From Lachnospiraceae bacterium (GTDB taxonomy: Bacteria; Bacillota; Clostridia; Lachnospirales; Lachnospiraceae), in NCBI GenBank assembly GCA_028689585.1, contig JAQVCW010000002.1:1-64000 (forward strand): a stretch of DNA of 64,000 nucleotides, given 5' to 3'. How positions within the stretch are numbered: the first letter of the stretch is position 1; each line of letters starts with the position of its first letter. Under the pieces are notes generated by a model that had not been told where the DNA came from, ran no database searches, and saw nothing but the letters and a program-made list of their open reading frames with translations. Of this stretch, positions 17,208 to 26,271 are shown one piece after another. The position numbers and the translations under genes are program-made.

Positions 17208-19769
17208 TTATTCTGTCTTTCTGTCATTCGCCTGCTGGTACTCCCGCACCAGCGTCTGGAAACGGCTTCGGTATTCAATCACATTATGCACCCGCTGTCT
17301 GACCGTGGCGGGCACAAATGGCTTGATCACATAATCATTCACACCATTTTGCAGCATATTGATCTGAAGCTTCTCATCATCCTCTGAAGAAATGATTACC
17401 ACCGGTATATCCGCCACCCCAGTCATCTGGTTTTTAATTGAGAGAAATTCCTGACCGCCCATCCTCGGCATAATCATATCCAGCAGTATCGCTGCAAACT
17501 GCCCTGTATGCTGCTTCAGAAGCTCCAGCGCCTCTTTTCCATCCGCCGCCGTTATAATATCAAATTCATCCTCAAATATAATTTTCAGGATCTCTCTGCT
17601 GACCTCCTGGTCATCCACTACAAGCAGGCTGGCTCTGGACACGCTCTCTTCCTTTAAAGCTCCAAATACGGTATTCAGTTCACGTTCCAGCATCTTTTCT
17701 GTGGTGATGTTGGTAAAGGTAGCTCCAATCAGGCTGGAATTCATTGAAGCTCCAATATAAGTCAGCTTAACACGATACCATTTCATCTTTCCTTCCGCCA
17801 TCAGATACAGGCATTCGCATTCAGCAAAGCTCTGATTATCCACCACCTGGCTCATCGCTGCGATCAGTTTGACCTGCTCCCTGTGCTGTAAATGCTTTCG
17901 CAGCGGAACACCAAATCCAAACTCCTTTGTATAAGCCAGATTGGTCCGGATCACCTCCATATTGGAATAGGAATACTCAAATATAGCAAATGGAATAGAG
18001 ATACTTTTCAGCAGGGTAACTGATTTTGAATCGGAAGCCCAGATAATGTCCAGATTCAGCTCCCGGTCCTGTTTTTCATCTTCTTTCACGCTGCGGTTAA
18101 GTGACCGTTCCAGAAGCCGCTCATAATCAGCTACCGGCATGGGTTTTGCATAATAAAATCCCTGCACGCAGGTGCATCCTATGCTTTCCAGAAAATCCTT
18201 CTGTTCCTTGGTCTCCACGCCCTCTACAATGACCGGCATGCCGATCCAGCCAGCCATACGCACCACCGATGTCAGTATTTTCTCGCTCTTCACATTGTGC
18301 CCGTCACTGGGCAGGAATTTCATATCGATTTTCAGAATATCCACTTCGATCTCTTTCAGGGTATTGAGGGACGAATAGCCGCTTCCAAAATCATCCATCA
18401 AAATGACAAATCCCTTTTCCCGCAGTTGATGAATAATATCCTTCATCAGATCCGGGTTAGACATATATGCGCTCTCAGTAATCTCAAGCTGCAGAAGCTG
18501 TCTTGGCACCCGATAGGTGTCCGTCAGAGACACAAGCTGCTGGATGATCTGAGGATTATACAGACTGATCCTGGAAATGTTCACCGAAATGGGATACAGT
18601 TTTCCGCCTTTTCCCATCTTTAGAAGCCATTGATGCAGAAGCCTGCACACTTTTTCCCACATATAGTAGTCCAACTGCAGGATCTGCCCATTTTTTTCAA
18701 ATACCGGAATGAATTCACCGGGAGATATAATACCTCTTCCCGGATGGATCCAGCGTACCAGCGCTTCTGCACCGCAGGGCTTTTCTGTCTCCAGAGAATA
18801 TTTTGGCTGAAGATATACCTGAAACTGCTGGGACTTTAATGCCGCATCCATCTGATTTATAAGCCGCTGCTCCTGTTCTTCTTCCACACTTATTTTTTTA
18901 TTGTAATAGGTGAACAGGTTATTTACACTTTTTTTGTTTTTTCTGGCCGCCTCTGTTGCACAGGAATACATTTTTTCCATTTCAAGCCTGCGGTCTTCTA
19001 TTACATACAGACCAAAAGAAAATCTGATCCGGTAATTTTCACACAGCCCCTGTGACCATTCTTCCGCCCGATGCAAGGCAAGCTCGAGCTGCTCCTTGTC
19101 ATATTGTGCACAGATACAGAATACATCTGATTTAATTCTTCCATAGGTTTCATATGGAATTCTTTTTTCTTCTATTTTTCTGGCCATTTTCAGCAGCAGC
19201 TCATCCCCCGCTTTTGTGCCAAAAAAAGAATTAAACAATCTGAAATTAAAAATATCCATGCGAACCAGAACAAACTTCTTGTCCGGATTCTGCAGGAGCA
19301 TTCGTTTCGTCTCTTCCATGAAAAACTCACGATTATACAGACCGGTCAGACGGTCCTGCTCCGCCAGCGTATGGATACGTTTCATCAGATATACCTGGCT
19401 TCGCCCGATAATATTTCGAAGGCGCAGGCGGATCACCGCAGCATTATAAGGCCTGGCCACAAAATCCCAGGCCCCCATCTCCAGGCACTCAGTCTCAGTA
19501 TAGCCATCCTGTTCTCCCGTGACAACCAGGATGGGAAGATTGCTGTATCTTTTATCCTTTGCCATGATTTTCAGCAATTCTCTGCCGTCCATCCCCGGCA
19601 TCCGAAGATCCAGTATCACCGCAGCAATATCCAGATACTTTTTTTCAATTACAGACAGCGCTTCTTCACCGCTCCCGGCCTCCAGAATCCGATAATCTTT
19701 TTTCAAAATATCATCCAGAATCCGTCGGTTCTCCACATCATCATCCACTATTAAAATCTGCTGATCCAT
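17208..19769 (-). CDS. Receiver-GGDEF-EAL-receiver cyclic-di-GMP protein
   Basis: About 853 residues from ATG 19769, preceded by AGGAGCAGGGG; an ATG at 19790 is less well placed. Order: N-terminal receiver (ILIVDDD, phospho-Asp in VILDLRMPG), a GGDEF domain whose active site reads GRIKSDVF instead of GGDEF and is therefore probably inactive, an EAL phosphodiesterase domain with the key motifs kept (AEALVRW, ITESAYMS, MDDFGSGYSS, ILKIDMKF, VEGVETKEQ), a PAS-like segment, and a second receiver (LLVVDDQ, ILLDMIMPR, VIKPF). It should break down cyclic-di-GMP under two phosphorylation inputs. Soluble. The stop codon is part of the 8-bp duplication made by the MITE-like element. Confidence 0.9.
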   Translation of the reverse strand: MDQQILIVDDDVENRRILDDILKKDYRILEAGSGEEALSVIEKKYLDIAAVILDLRMPGMDGRELLKIMAKDKRYSNLPILVVTGEQDGYTETECLEMGAWDFVARPYNAAVIRLRLRNIIGRSQVYLMKRIHTLAEQDRLTGLYNREFFMEETKRMLLQNPDKKFVLVRMDIFNFRLFNSFFGTKAGDELLLKMARKIEEKRIPYETYGRIKSDVFCICAQYDKEQLELALHRAEEWSQGLCENYRIRFSFGLYVIEDRRLEMEKMYSCATEAARKNKKSVNNLFTYYNKKISVEEEQEQRLINQMDAALKSQQFQVYLQPKYSLETEKPCGAEALVRWIHPGRGIISPGEFIPVFEKNGQILQLDYYMWEKVCRLLHQWLLKMGKGGKLYPISVNISRISLYNPQIIQQLVSLTDTYRVPRQLLQLEITESAYMSNPDLMKDIIHQLREKGFVILMDDFGSGYSSLNTLKEIEVDILKIDMKFLPSDGHNVKSEKILTSVVRMAGWIGMPVIVEGVETKEQKDFLESIGCTCVQGFYYAKPMPVADYERLLERSLNRSVKEDEKQDRELNLDIIWASDSKSVTLLKSISIPFAIFEYSYSNMEVIRTNLAYTKEFGFGVPLRKHLQHREQVKLIAAMSQVVDNQSFAECECLYLMAEGKMKWYRVKLTYIGASMNSSLIGATFTNITTEKMLERELNTVFGALKEESVSRASLLVVDDQEVSREILKIIFEDEFDIITAADGKEALELLKQHTGQFAAILLDMIMPRMGGQEFLSIKNQMTGVADIPVVIISSEDDEKLQINMLQNGVNDYVIKPFVPATVRQRVHNVIEYRSRFQTLVREYQQANDRKTE

Positions 19770-19895
19770 CCCCTGCTCCTCTTTCATCATCCCAATCCTT
19801 TTTCTCCGCTCTTCCTTCTCCCGTTCAGCTTGAAACCTTACATAAGCAACTCATGCCGACATTATATCTTCCCATAAGAAGGCTGTCAATGAAAA

Positions 19896-20954
19896 TCAGT
19901 CTTTTAAAAGCGTTTCCGGTTCCCCCGCCAGTTCCTGGATCCTCAGCCAGTTTACGGTGTCTTCCAGTGTCCTGCGAAGAGGTCTCGGAGTATAGCCCAG
20001 CTCCCTGTGAGCCCGGTCATAAGAATAACGGGTGCCGCCACCCAGCGTATCCATGGAATACCAAGTATAAAGAGGGCGCTGCTTTCGCATCCGGGCCCAG
20101 GACTCCGCTGCCGGAGCAAACAGCTTCGCAGCAGATATGGAAAGATTCAGCCTGGGTGCCTTCTGTCCTGAGATATCTGAGAGCATGGAAAGCAGCTTCG
20201 GGATCGGACAGTATTCTCCGGTCATCAGATAGCTTCTGCCAGCCTCTCCATATTCTGCACAGGAAAGAATCCCCGCCGCCACATCTCTCACATCCACAAA
20301 ATCAAATCCTCCATTGACACCGGCCGGCAGCGCTCCCCTCAGGAACTGCTGTATCATCACAGTCAGATGATTATTTCCCCTGTCATAAGGTCCTATGATG
20401 CCGGACGGCATCACTATGCTGGCGTTCAGTCCCCGTTTGGCGGCTTCCATGACCAGTGCAGAGGCTTCCGCCTTGCTTTGGGAATACAGCCCCTTCACCC
20501 ATTCTGAATGGAACTCGTCCGTTTCCCGGATCACCCTGTCCTCAGCCTCTTCCGGCAGCGCATGGACTGAACTGACATAGACCAGCTTTTCCACCCTGTG
20601 CTTTTCGCACAGCTCTGTTATATTTCTGGTTCCTCCTACATTTACATCCATTACCTTCTGATCAAAATGGCTTTTAATCGAGACGATCCCGGCACAGTGA
20701 ATCACTATGACTCTTTCCCCAAATCTGCTTCTTTCGTACATTCCAGGTACCGAAAAGAAGGTAGCAAGACTCTCCTTTTCACACACATTTCCACGATAAA
20801 TCTCTGCCTCTTCAGGCAGGCTGTTCGCTTCCTCCGGTAAAAATAATGCCCGTACCTTCTTTTTTCGCTTTATCAGTTCCCGTGCAATGACACCGCCCAG
20901 GTGCCCTCCTGCTCCGGTGATCAGGTAAATTTCTTTTTGCTCTGCGTTCAACAA
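19896..20954 (-). CDS. NAD(P)-dependent epimerase/dehydratase (extended SDR)
   Basis: About 352 residues. Rossmann glycine motif TGAGGHLG near the N-terminus, VNVGGTRNI, YVSSVHA, catalytic YSQSK (YxxxK), and FVDVRDVAAGI. This is the extended short-chain dehydrogenase/reductase pattern of dihydroflavonol-reductase or NAD-epimerase type enzymes. Substrate unknown. TTG start at 20954 is tentative: a GGGTG lies about 11 bases upstream, and AAGGAGG is farther away at 21000. Monocistronic. Confidence 0.82.
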   Translation of the reverse strand: MLNAEQKEIYLITGAGGHLGGVIARELIKRKKKVRALFLPEEANSLPEEAEIYRGNVCEKESLATFFSVPGMYERSRFGERVIVIHCAGIVSIKSHFDQKVMDVNVGGTRNITELCEKHRVEKLVYVSSVHALPEEAEDRVIRETDEFHSEWVKGLYSQSKAEASALVMEAAKRGLNASIVMPSGIIGPYDRGNNHLTVMIQQFLRGALPAGVNGGFDFVDVRDVAAGILSCAEYGEAGRSYLMTGEYCPIPKLLSMLSDISGQKAPRLNLSISAAKLFAPAAESWARMRKQRPLYTWYSMDTLGGGTRYSYDRAHRELGYTPRPLRRTLEDTVNWLRIQELAGEPETLLKD

Positions 20955-21059
20955 AATACATCACCCGTCTCTCTGCCTGCCGTATCAGCAGTGGAAATTA
21001 CCTCCTTCTTTTAGTATTATTGTAGCACAATTTTCGAGATAATGCATTATTTTCTTACA

Positions 21060-22658
21060 TTATTCTAAATTTATCAGCTTTTTTCGATTATTTTTCAAAT
21101 ATAAAACAATGGATGCACCGATCAATACGATTACCGTAATTGCAAAAATCAGATGAATGGATATCTGCGGCAGCAGCCAGATACAGGCAGCAGAAGGAAT
21201 AAAACTCAAAAAGCCGATCAGCATGGTGATCATCGTGGATGCGCTCTGCTTTACCACTCTTACCTCACTCTCCCAATTCAAAACCGGAACCGCCAGATTT
21301 ACGGTAATACCCAGCACTGCCATAAACCAAAGGTATGCTGCCGGCACCAGCAGGATCCAAATCCACATCATTGGATCATTTCTCATGGACAGACATCCGA
21401 AAATGACTGCTATAAGATAAAAGGGACATGCAACCGTAAGATTCACCAATATCTTGCTGTCAAAAATATCTTTACTGCGCAGCGGCAGAGATTTCACGAT
21501 CCAGAATTCTTTTCCCTCCATAGAGACAGAGCAGGAAGTCGTAGGCATAATCGCTGCCATGAAACTGATCAGCAGAGGAATGGCCTTTTCTGTTATGCCT
21601 GGAATCTGAATGAACTGTGCCATTCTCTGAGTGCCTGCGGCAAATATGCCGATCGCCGCTGCCGCCATCAAAATATAGCCAATGATGGTATTGCTCACAT
21701 AAACGCTGGAAGCAAAATAGCGTCTCAGCTCCCGGCCCCAGAGGGACTTCAAAACAGAAGCAGTGGAAAGGCTCTGCATTTTATAATTGTTTTTCGCGGA
21801 GGATGACTGCAGCGCCTGACAAATTCTCCCATAATACTTCTGCAGCACTCCCACAAACAGGCCAAAAAGAAGTATCGCAGAGAACGCAAGCAGCAGAAAA
21901 CTCTTCCAGCTTCCATAGACTGCCGCCTCATTGAACCAGACAGCGGGCAGGTAGAGACGGCCAATTTGTCCCTGCATAAAAACTGCCATATTTGTCATCA
22001 TTTCTTCTGTCACTGTAGCTGTGCTCCCCAGTTTCTCCTGAGACATTATGCTGACTGCCATGACTGCCACCACCAGCAGAATGGTCAGAAGAGAAATGAC
22101 CAGGCTCTTATGCTTCATACGGGCACCGATAGCCGTGATCACCGCGCCTGCCGCAGTGGAAATGGTCATGGGCAGCAGCGGAAGAAGCAGGGTCCCGGCC
22201 AGAAAAATCAGGTAAAATAACGGTCCTGAATGCATTCTGCTTCCATATAAAATCATGCCCGGAATCAGAGTGATCAGACTCAGCAGCAGGTTCGTCAGAT
22301 ACATGGTCCAAAACCGGCTGATAATCACTGCAGCCTCTGTCACCGGCAGAGAAATCAGCATTTCAAAGGAATGAGACTGAAAGATCACGCTGGAGGCTTT
22401 AAAAAAAGAAAAGCACAGGATCACCAGACTGGTCAGCGTATAAAAATACATCGGCACTATGCTTCCAAGCCCAATGGCAATCAGCCCATTGGAGAGCGTG
22501 ATCAGATAAAACAGATACACCAGCAGCAACAGCAGCCAGACTGCAGCCAGCCCCGCGTATTGGATCTTCTTCTTTCTGTCTTTTGTGTAGCGGATTTCGT
22601 TGATGCCAAATAAATTGCAGAGTCCTATCCGGCTTAAAAGTCTAATTTGTCTTCCCAT
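21060..22658 (-). CDS. ABC-2 type exporter permease
   Basis: 532 residues with around a dozen predicted membrane helices in two halves, for example WLLLLLVYLFYLITLSNGLIAIGLGSIV, and a C-terminal half with VLIGASIVLYL. A large cytoplasmic segment lies between (LQSSSAKNNYKMQSLSTASVLKSLWGRELRRY). It overlaps the ATPase gene by 17 bp, so the two form one transporter, with the HTH gene upstream as regulator. Substrate unknown; such exporters handle peptides, antibiotics or lipids. Confidence 0.85.
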   Translation of the reverse strand: MGRQIRLLSRIGLCNLFGINEIRYTKDRKKKIQYAGLAAVWLLLLLVYLFYLITLSNGLIAIGLGSIVPMYFYTLTSLVILCFSFFKASSVIFQSHSFEMLISLPVTEAAVIISRFWTMYLTNLLLSLITLIPGMILYGSRMHSGPLFYLIFLAGTLLLPLLPMTISTAAGAVITAIGARMKHKSLVISLLTILLVVAVMAVSIMSQEKLGSTATVTEEMMTNMAVFMQGQIGRLYLPAVWFNEAAVYGSWKSFLLLAFSAILLFGLFVGVLQKYYGRICQALQSSSAKNNYKMQSLSTASVLKSLWGRELRRYFASSVYVSNTIIGYILMAAAAIGIFAAGTQRMAQFIQIPGITEKAIPLLISFMAAIMPTTSCSVSMEGKEFWIVKSLPLRSKDIFDSKILVNLTVACPFYLIAVIFGCLSMRNDPMMWIWILLVPAAYLWFMAVLGITVNLAVPVLNWESEVRVVKQSASTMITMLIGFLSFIPSAACIWLLPQISIHLIFAITVIVLIGASIVLYLKNNRKKLINLE

Positions 22659-23364
22659 TCCCGACCACCTCCATAAATACGCTTTCCAGTGACTCCCCTT
22701 TGGTCAGCTCTGCCGTACTTCCCGCGGCGATCAGCGTTCCGTTTTTTATGATGGCTACTTTGTTGCACAGCTTCTCCGCCACATCCAGAACATGAGTGGA
22801 AAAAAAGATAGCGGAACCCTCCCCGCACATTTCATGCATTTTTGCCTTCAGCACCACCGCCGCCTGAGGATCCAGCCCCACAAAAGGCTCGTCCAGAATC
22901 AGCAGTCTGGGCTTATGAATCAGCGCACTGATGATGGCCAGCTTCTGTTTCATTCCATGGGAATAGGATGAGATCAGATCCCCTAACGCTCCGGTAATCT
23001 CAAAGTCCTCCGCATTGTTCCGGATGCGCATTTCCCGGTCTGATTTGCTTAACCGGAAAATATCCGCTATGAAGTTCAGATACTGGATGCCGGTCAGATA
23101 TTCATACAGATCAGGATTATCCGGAATATAGGCCAGGACGGATTTACAGCGGATAGGATCCTCCCGGATTGAAATTCCGTCAATGGTAATCTCTCCCTCT
23201 TCAAAGTCCAGGATCCCTGCCACGCTTTTAATCGTGGTGGTCTTTCCCGCACCGTTGTGTCCGATAAAACCATAGATATCACCTGCAGCTACCTCCAGGC
23301 TGAGCCCGGATACTGCCTTCTTTCCGCCTTTATAGGTTTTCGATAAATTCTGTATAGAAAGCAT
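22642..23364 (-). CDS. ABC exporter ATPase
   Basis: 240 residues. Walker A GHNGAGKTTTIKS, Q-loop around LAYIPDNPDLYEYL, signature YSHGMKQKLAI, Walker B LLILDEPFVGLDP and switch His in FFSTHVLDVAEKL. Typical CcmA/BcrA-type subunit. The start is 20 bp downstream of a copy of the dispersed stem-loop repeat; AAGGAGGAAAAG is the ribosome binding site. Its partner is the overlapping permease. Confidence 0.93.
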   Translation of the reverse strand: MLSIQNLSKTYKGGKKAVSGLSLEVAAGDIYGFIGHNGAGKTTTIKSVAGILDFEEGEITIDGISIREDPIRCKSVLAYIPDNPDLYEYLTGIQYLNFIADIFRLSKSDREMRIRNNAEDFEITGALGDLISSYSHGMKQKLAIISALIHKPRLLILDEPFVGLDPQAAVVLKAKMHEMCGEGSAIFFSTHVLDVAEKLCNKVAIIKNGTLIAAGSTAELTKGESLESVFMEVVGNGKTN

Positions 23365-23384
23365 TTTCTTTTCCTCCTTCTCTC

Positions 23385-23430
23385 TTGAACATCAGCCATC
23401 CTAACTTTGTCTTCGGCAAATGGACTGACG
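23385..23430 (-). repeat. Leader stem-loop repeat, copy A
   Basis: Member of the dispersed stem-loop family (see findings). Minus strand order: CGTCAG, ATTTGCC-GAA loop, GGATGGCTGATGTTCAAG. It ends 21 bp before the ABC ATPase start. Confidence 0.75.
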
Positions 23431-23472
23431 TGCTTTGACTGTCATTCAAACGTTCCTGTTTCGCCCGCACTG

Positions 23473-23985
23473 TTACTCCTCACACGGAGAGGAGATAAAT
23501 GTCAGCCGCCGCATCTTCCTGCCCGGGCCAGGCTGATTTTGAATCACCTCATTATACGCTTCTCCGATTTTCTGAAATAACTGCATCATTTCTTCATCTG
23601 TCAGCAGCAGCGTGGATGTGGACAGGCTTAGCATATCCTTCTGGGGATCGGCATCCTTTTTGGAAAAATATGCCTGAAATGTGGACATCAGCGACAACAG
23701 TCCCGTCTGGAAGATCATGCCGATTTCCGATTCTTCCAATTCTCCGCATGGCTTGGCCGACAGACGATACGTCTTCTCCACTGTCCCTCTTACCTTCCTC
23801 TCCTCCGCCACTTCAATACAGCCCGTCTCCAGCAGCGTCTTTACATGGCGGTACAGACTGGCCGAAGGTATGTCCGTCAGCTCCTGCTGCATTTCTCCGG
23901 TTGTCCCTTTTTCATGCAGCATCAAAAACTGCACGATACGCAGGCGAATCGGGTTCATTATGATCTTTATCAGATTTTGCTTCAT
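23473..23985 (-). CDS. ArsR-like winged-helix regulator of the ABC exporter
   Basis: 170 residues from ATG 23985 (AAAGGAGAG upstream); a longer frame to 24120 runs through the promoter. N-terminal winged helix (NPIRLRIVQFLMLHEKGTTGEMQQELTDIPSASLYRHVKTLLETGCIEV) and a C-terminal helical sensor domain. It precedes the ABC transporter genes by 108 bp and is probably their regulator. Its promoter carries a palindrome, suggesting autorepression. Confidence 0.85.
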   Translation of the reverse strand: MKQNLIKIIMNPIRLRIVQFLMLHEKGTTGEMQQELTDIPSASLYRHVKTLLETGCIEVAEERKVRGTVEKTYRLSAKPCGELEESEIGMIFQTGLLSLMSTFQAYFSKKDADPQKDMLSLSTSTLLLTDEEMMQLFQKIGEAYNEVIQNQPGPGRKMRRLTFISSPCEE

Positions 23986-24001
23986 CTCACTCTCCTTTTC
24001 A

Positions 24002-24060
24002 TTATCATTAGTGATAATATTTCTATCTTTGATAATATATCTGTTCTTATGAAAAGTCAA
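24002..24060 (-). promoter_or_regulatory. Promoter and palindrome of the winged-helix regulator
   Basis: Minus strand TTGACT (24060-24055), 17-bp spacer, TATTAT (24037-24032). Just downstream lies TTATCA-CTAA-TGATAA (24017-24002), a 6-bp dyad that is a candidate operator in the leader. Confidence 0.7.
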
Positions 24061-24118
24061 TCCTTTTTTGTCCGGCAACACGCTTCTGGCAACACGCTTC
24101 GCGCTGCACGCAAACTGC

Positions 24119-24195
24119 AAAAAAATACATCATTTTTTCGAATTTCTGCCGCCCTGCCGGGCACTGCCCCATTCGAAATAAATGATGTATTTTTT
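24119..24195. terminator. Long bidirectional hairpin
   Basis: Arms with AAAAAATACATCAT / ATGATGTATTTTTT and inner CGAAT / ATTCG, with a GC-rich loop. T-runs flank both sides. It insulates the regulator promoter from the mobile-element remnant to the right. Confidence 0.65.
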
Positions 24196-24321
24196 ATTCG
24201 GTATCTGTACTTTTAATTCCGAAAATACCCGTGACCTTTGCTGACACCTGATAAGGAAGTATTTTAGAAAACATTAAATGTACTGAATTATCGGGCATTG
24301 CAAAGGCAACCGTGAAAAATG

Positions 24322-24359
24322 AATACCGAGAAGAACCTTAAAAAGTTTTTCTCGGTATT
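24322..24359 (+). terminator. Hairpin at left side of element remnant
   Basis: 11-bp arms AATACCGAGAA / TTCTCGGTATT followed by TTTTC on the plus strand. There is no plus-strand gene immediately upstream, so it may be inherited from the mobile element. The 24196-24440 stretch holds nothing else that I can see. Confidence 0.55.
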
Positions 24360-24442
24360 TTCAATGCTTTTTAATCCGCACATTCGACTTATAGACCGCC
24401 TTTGAGTAAAATTATGATAGAAACTTAAAGGAGGTTTCCAAG

Positions 24443-24625
24443 ATGAGCAAAAAATATTATATGGTACTTGACGATTACGAACACAGCTTGCTAATTCACG
24501 CACTCAATGACAAACGCAATGAGCTTATCCAAGACGGGAAATACACCGACGCAGTTGATGAGGTTCTCGTCAAAGTAGTTGAAGCATCGAGAAAGAAATT
24601 TAAAATTAAGAATGTGGAGGGTTAA
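24443..24625 (+). CDS. Small element-borne protein, unknown function (copy 2)
   Basis: 60 residues; ATG 24443 preceded by AAAGGAGG. Related along its length to the product of 3287-3466 (shared LLIHAL, LIQxGKYTDxVDEV, KKFKIK). All-helical, soluble. It sits directly before a tnpV remnant, which supports an origin in a transposon of the Tn1549/Tn4451 type. Function unknown. Confidence 0.75.
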   Translation: MSKKYYMVLDDYEHSLLIHALNDKRNELIQDGKYTDAVDEVLVKVVEASRKKFKIKNVEG

Positions 24626-24630
24626 TTATT

Positions 24631-24754
24631 ATGGCAAAATCATTTTTTGAACAGATAGGCAAAGGCAGATAATGCCTTAGTATGGGTTGGAAGAATGAAC
24701 AACATACCGGCGTGTGCTATAGAGATTGTGAATACGGAAATCGTTTACGCATAA
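24631..24754 (+). pseudogene. tnpV: tnpV remnant with internal deletion
   Basis: It begins MAKSFFEQIG like transposon protein TnpV, then stops at 24670 after 13 codons. The typical TnpV C-terminus (WVGRMNNIPACAIEIVNTEIVYA) follows in another frame and stops at 24752-24754. About 90 codons of the middle are missing. A terminator follows at 24761. Confidence 0.8.
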
Positions 24755-24760
24755 GCAGAC

Positions 24761-24796
24761 AAAGGCGGCAGGAGAAATCTCTGCCGTTTCTTTTTC
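24761..24796 (+). terminator. Terminator after the tnpV remnant
   Basis: Stem GGCGGCAGGAGA pairing with TCTCTGCCGTTT, followed by CTTTTTC. Confidence 0.7.
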
Positions 24797-24909
24797 GGGG
24801 AGTTCATATTAAACTATGTGCAATCTCTTGCAATAGGGTATATAATCTCCTGCTTGTGGAAGTTAAAAATCCGAAATGTGCCTTTATTGAAAACAACTAT
24901 ATGTATGAC

Positions 24910-24962
24910 TTGACAGGCGAACAAATAGTAGCTATAATTAAAAGCGAACAATCAGTAGCTAA
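24910..24962 (+). promoter_or_regulatory. Promoter of the tetR operon with direct repeats
   Basis: TTGACA (24910-24915), 17-bp spacer, TATAAT (24933-24938): a near-consensus promoter. An 18-bp direct repeat (GCGAACAAATAGTAGCTA at 24917, GCGAACAATCAGTAGCTA at 24944) spans the spacer and the start region, a candidate binding site for the TetR product. Confidence 0.75.
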
Positions 24963-24985
24963 TTTGATGTGGACGAGGTGTTAAA

Positions 24986-25618
24986 ATGAAGCGTAATACA
25001 AAGGAAGAAATCTTAATAGAATCACTCCGATTGTTTGCCCAATCAGGATATAACGGTGTAACAATGCGGGATATTGCAGGGAGCGTTGGGATTAGACAAA
25101 GCTCTTTATATAAGCATTTTGCAGGAAAACAAGAAATATTCGAAAGTATTGTAGAGCGTATGGATGCAGAATACAAGGCAAAATTGGATAAAATGAGGTT
25201 AGCTTCTGGGAATGATAGTGTTCAGCGAGCAGAGCAGTACGCTAAGAAAACCTTGACCGCTATTGCAGATATTGGCGAAGCGTTGTTTAAGTATTGGACG
25301 CAGGACGAATACGCTTCTTTGTTCCGAAAAATGTTGATTGTGGAACAGTATCGTAATCCTAAACTGGCTGCTCTTTATCAAAAGTATTTTTTATCTGGTG
25401 TAATTAAGTTTCAAGAAGAAATTATTAGTAGTTTAATTGGCAAAGGATTTTTCAAAAAAGGAAATCCAGAACTATTGGCTATGGAATTTCAAGGTCCGAT
25501 TTTCTTAATGATAACGGCATATGATACGGCGGAAAACAAAACAGCTTTTGTAGAGTTGGTTCGAGAACATGTAAAAAACTTTGGTAGGCAACACGCCATT
25601 TGCGTTGAGGAGGTATAG
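24986..25618 (+). CDS. TetR-family regulator
   Basis: 210 residues; ATG 24986 after GAGGTGTTAAA. Classic TetR helix-turn-helix at 8-50 (EEILIESLRLFAQSGYNGVTMRDIAGSVGIRQSSLYKHFAGKQEIFE), then an all-helical ligand domain. It is 2 bp upstream of a membrane protein gene, which is its probable target. AT-rich, part of the mobile remnant. Confidence 0.9.
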   Translation: MKRNTKEEILIESLRLFAQSGYNGVTMRDIAGSVGIRQSSLYKHFAGKQEIFESIVERMDAEYKAKLDKMRLASGNDSVQRAEQYAKKTLTAIADIGEALFKYWTQDEYASLFRKMLIVEQYRNPKLAALYQKYFLSGVIKFQEEIISSLIGKGFFKKGNPELLAMEFQGPIFLMITAYDTAENKTAFVELVREHVKNFGRQHAICVEEV

Positions 25619-25620
25619 AA

Positions 25621-26271
25621 ATGGACAAAGAAAAAAACGCAGCCTATAAAATCTGCCGTTTGTCTGCAAGTGCTGTTGCAATATTTACCTTGACATTCCT
25701 CATTACTTTAATATTCACCTTTGATTTTTCGGAATGGAGAGGTATAGACGGTTTCCAAAATACATTTCGACCAATTCAGATGCTTACAGTAATACCTTCT
25801 CTTTTGCTTGCAATTTCGTATGTGATTTTCATAAGTGGGGTGCATATTTGCACTCCTAAAAGCAAAAAAATATGGAGTCAGTTAGCTTTGAGTTTCGGCT
25901 TACTCTATGCAGGCATATCTATTGCAAACTATCTTATACAACTTATCACTGTAATCCCAAGTGTTCAAAATGGAAACACAGAGGGTCTTGCGTTGCTCGT
26001 TAGCGGTTATCCAAACTCTGTGTTTTATGCACTTATGGCGTCTTATTTCTTAATGTGCATTTCATTATTATTTGCAGCTTTTACATACGAAAAAGAAAAT
26101 AAAACACAAAAATGGGTGCGTAGATTATTTCAGTGTGCTGCATTGGCAATTCCATTGTATTTGACAGGTGCTATTTTCGATATAGCCGTAATTATGATGA
26201 GCGGTGCACTCTGTTGGATAATCGGAACAACAGTTGGAATGTTTGTTTTGGTAGTTTGTTTATATAAGTAA
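25621..26271 (+). CDS. Six-helix membrane protein, unknown function
   Basis: 216 residues with six predicted membrane helices (for example VAIFTLTFLITLIFTF, LALSFGLLYAGISIANYLIQLI, LCWIIGTTVGMFVLVVCLY). No motif recognised. It follows tetR by 2 bp with AGGAGG at the end of tetR, so it is translated with tetR. It may be a cargo resistance or stress gene; function unknown. Confidence 0.75.
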   Translation: MDKEKNAAYKICRLSASAVAIFTLTFLITLIFTFDFSEWRGIDGFQNTFRPIQMLTVIPSLLLAISYVIFISGVHICTPKSKKIWSQLALSFGLLYAGISIANYLIQLITVIPSVQNGNTEGLALLVSGYPNSVFYALMASYFLMCISLLFAAFTYEKENKTQKWVRRLFQCAALAIPLYLTGAIFDIAVIMMSGALCWIIGTTVGMFVLVVCLYK

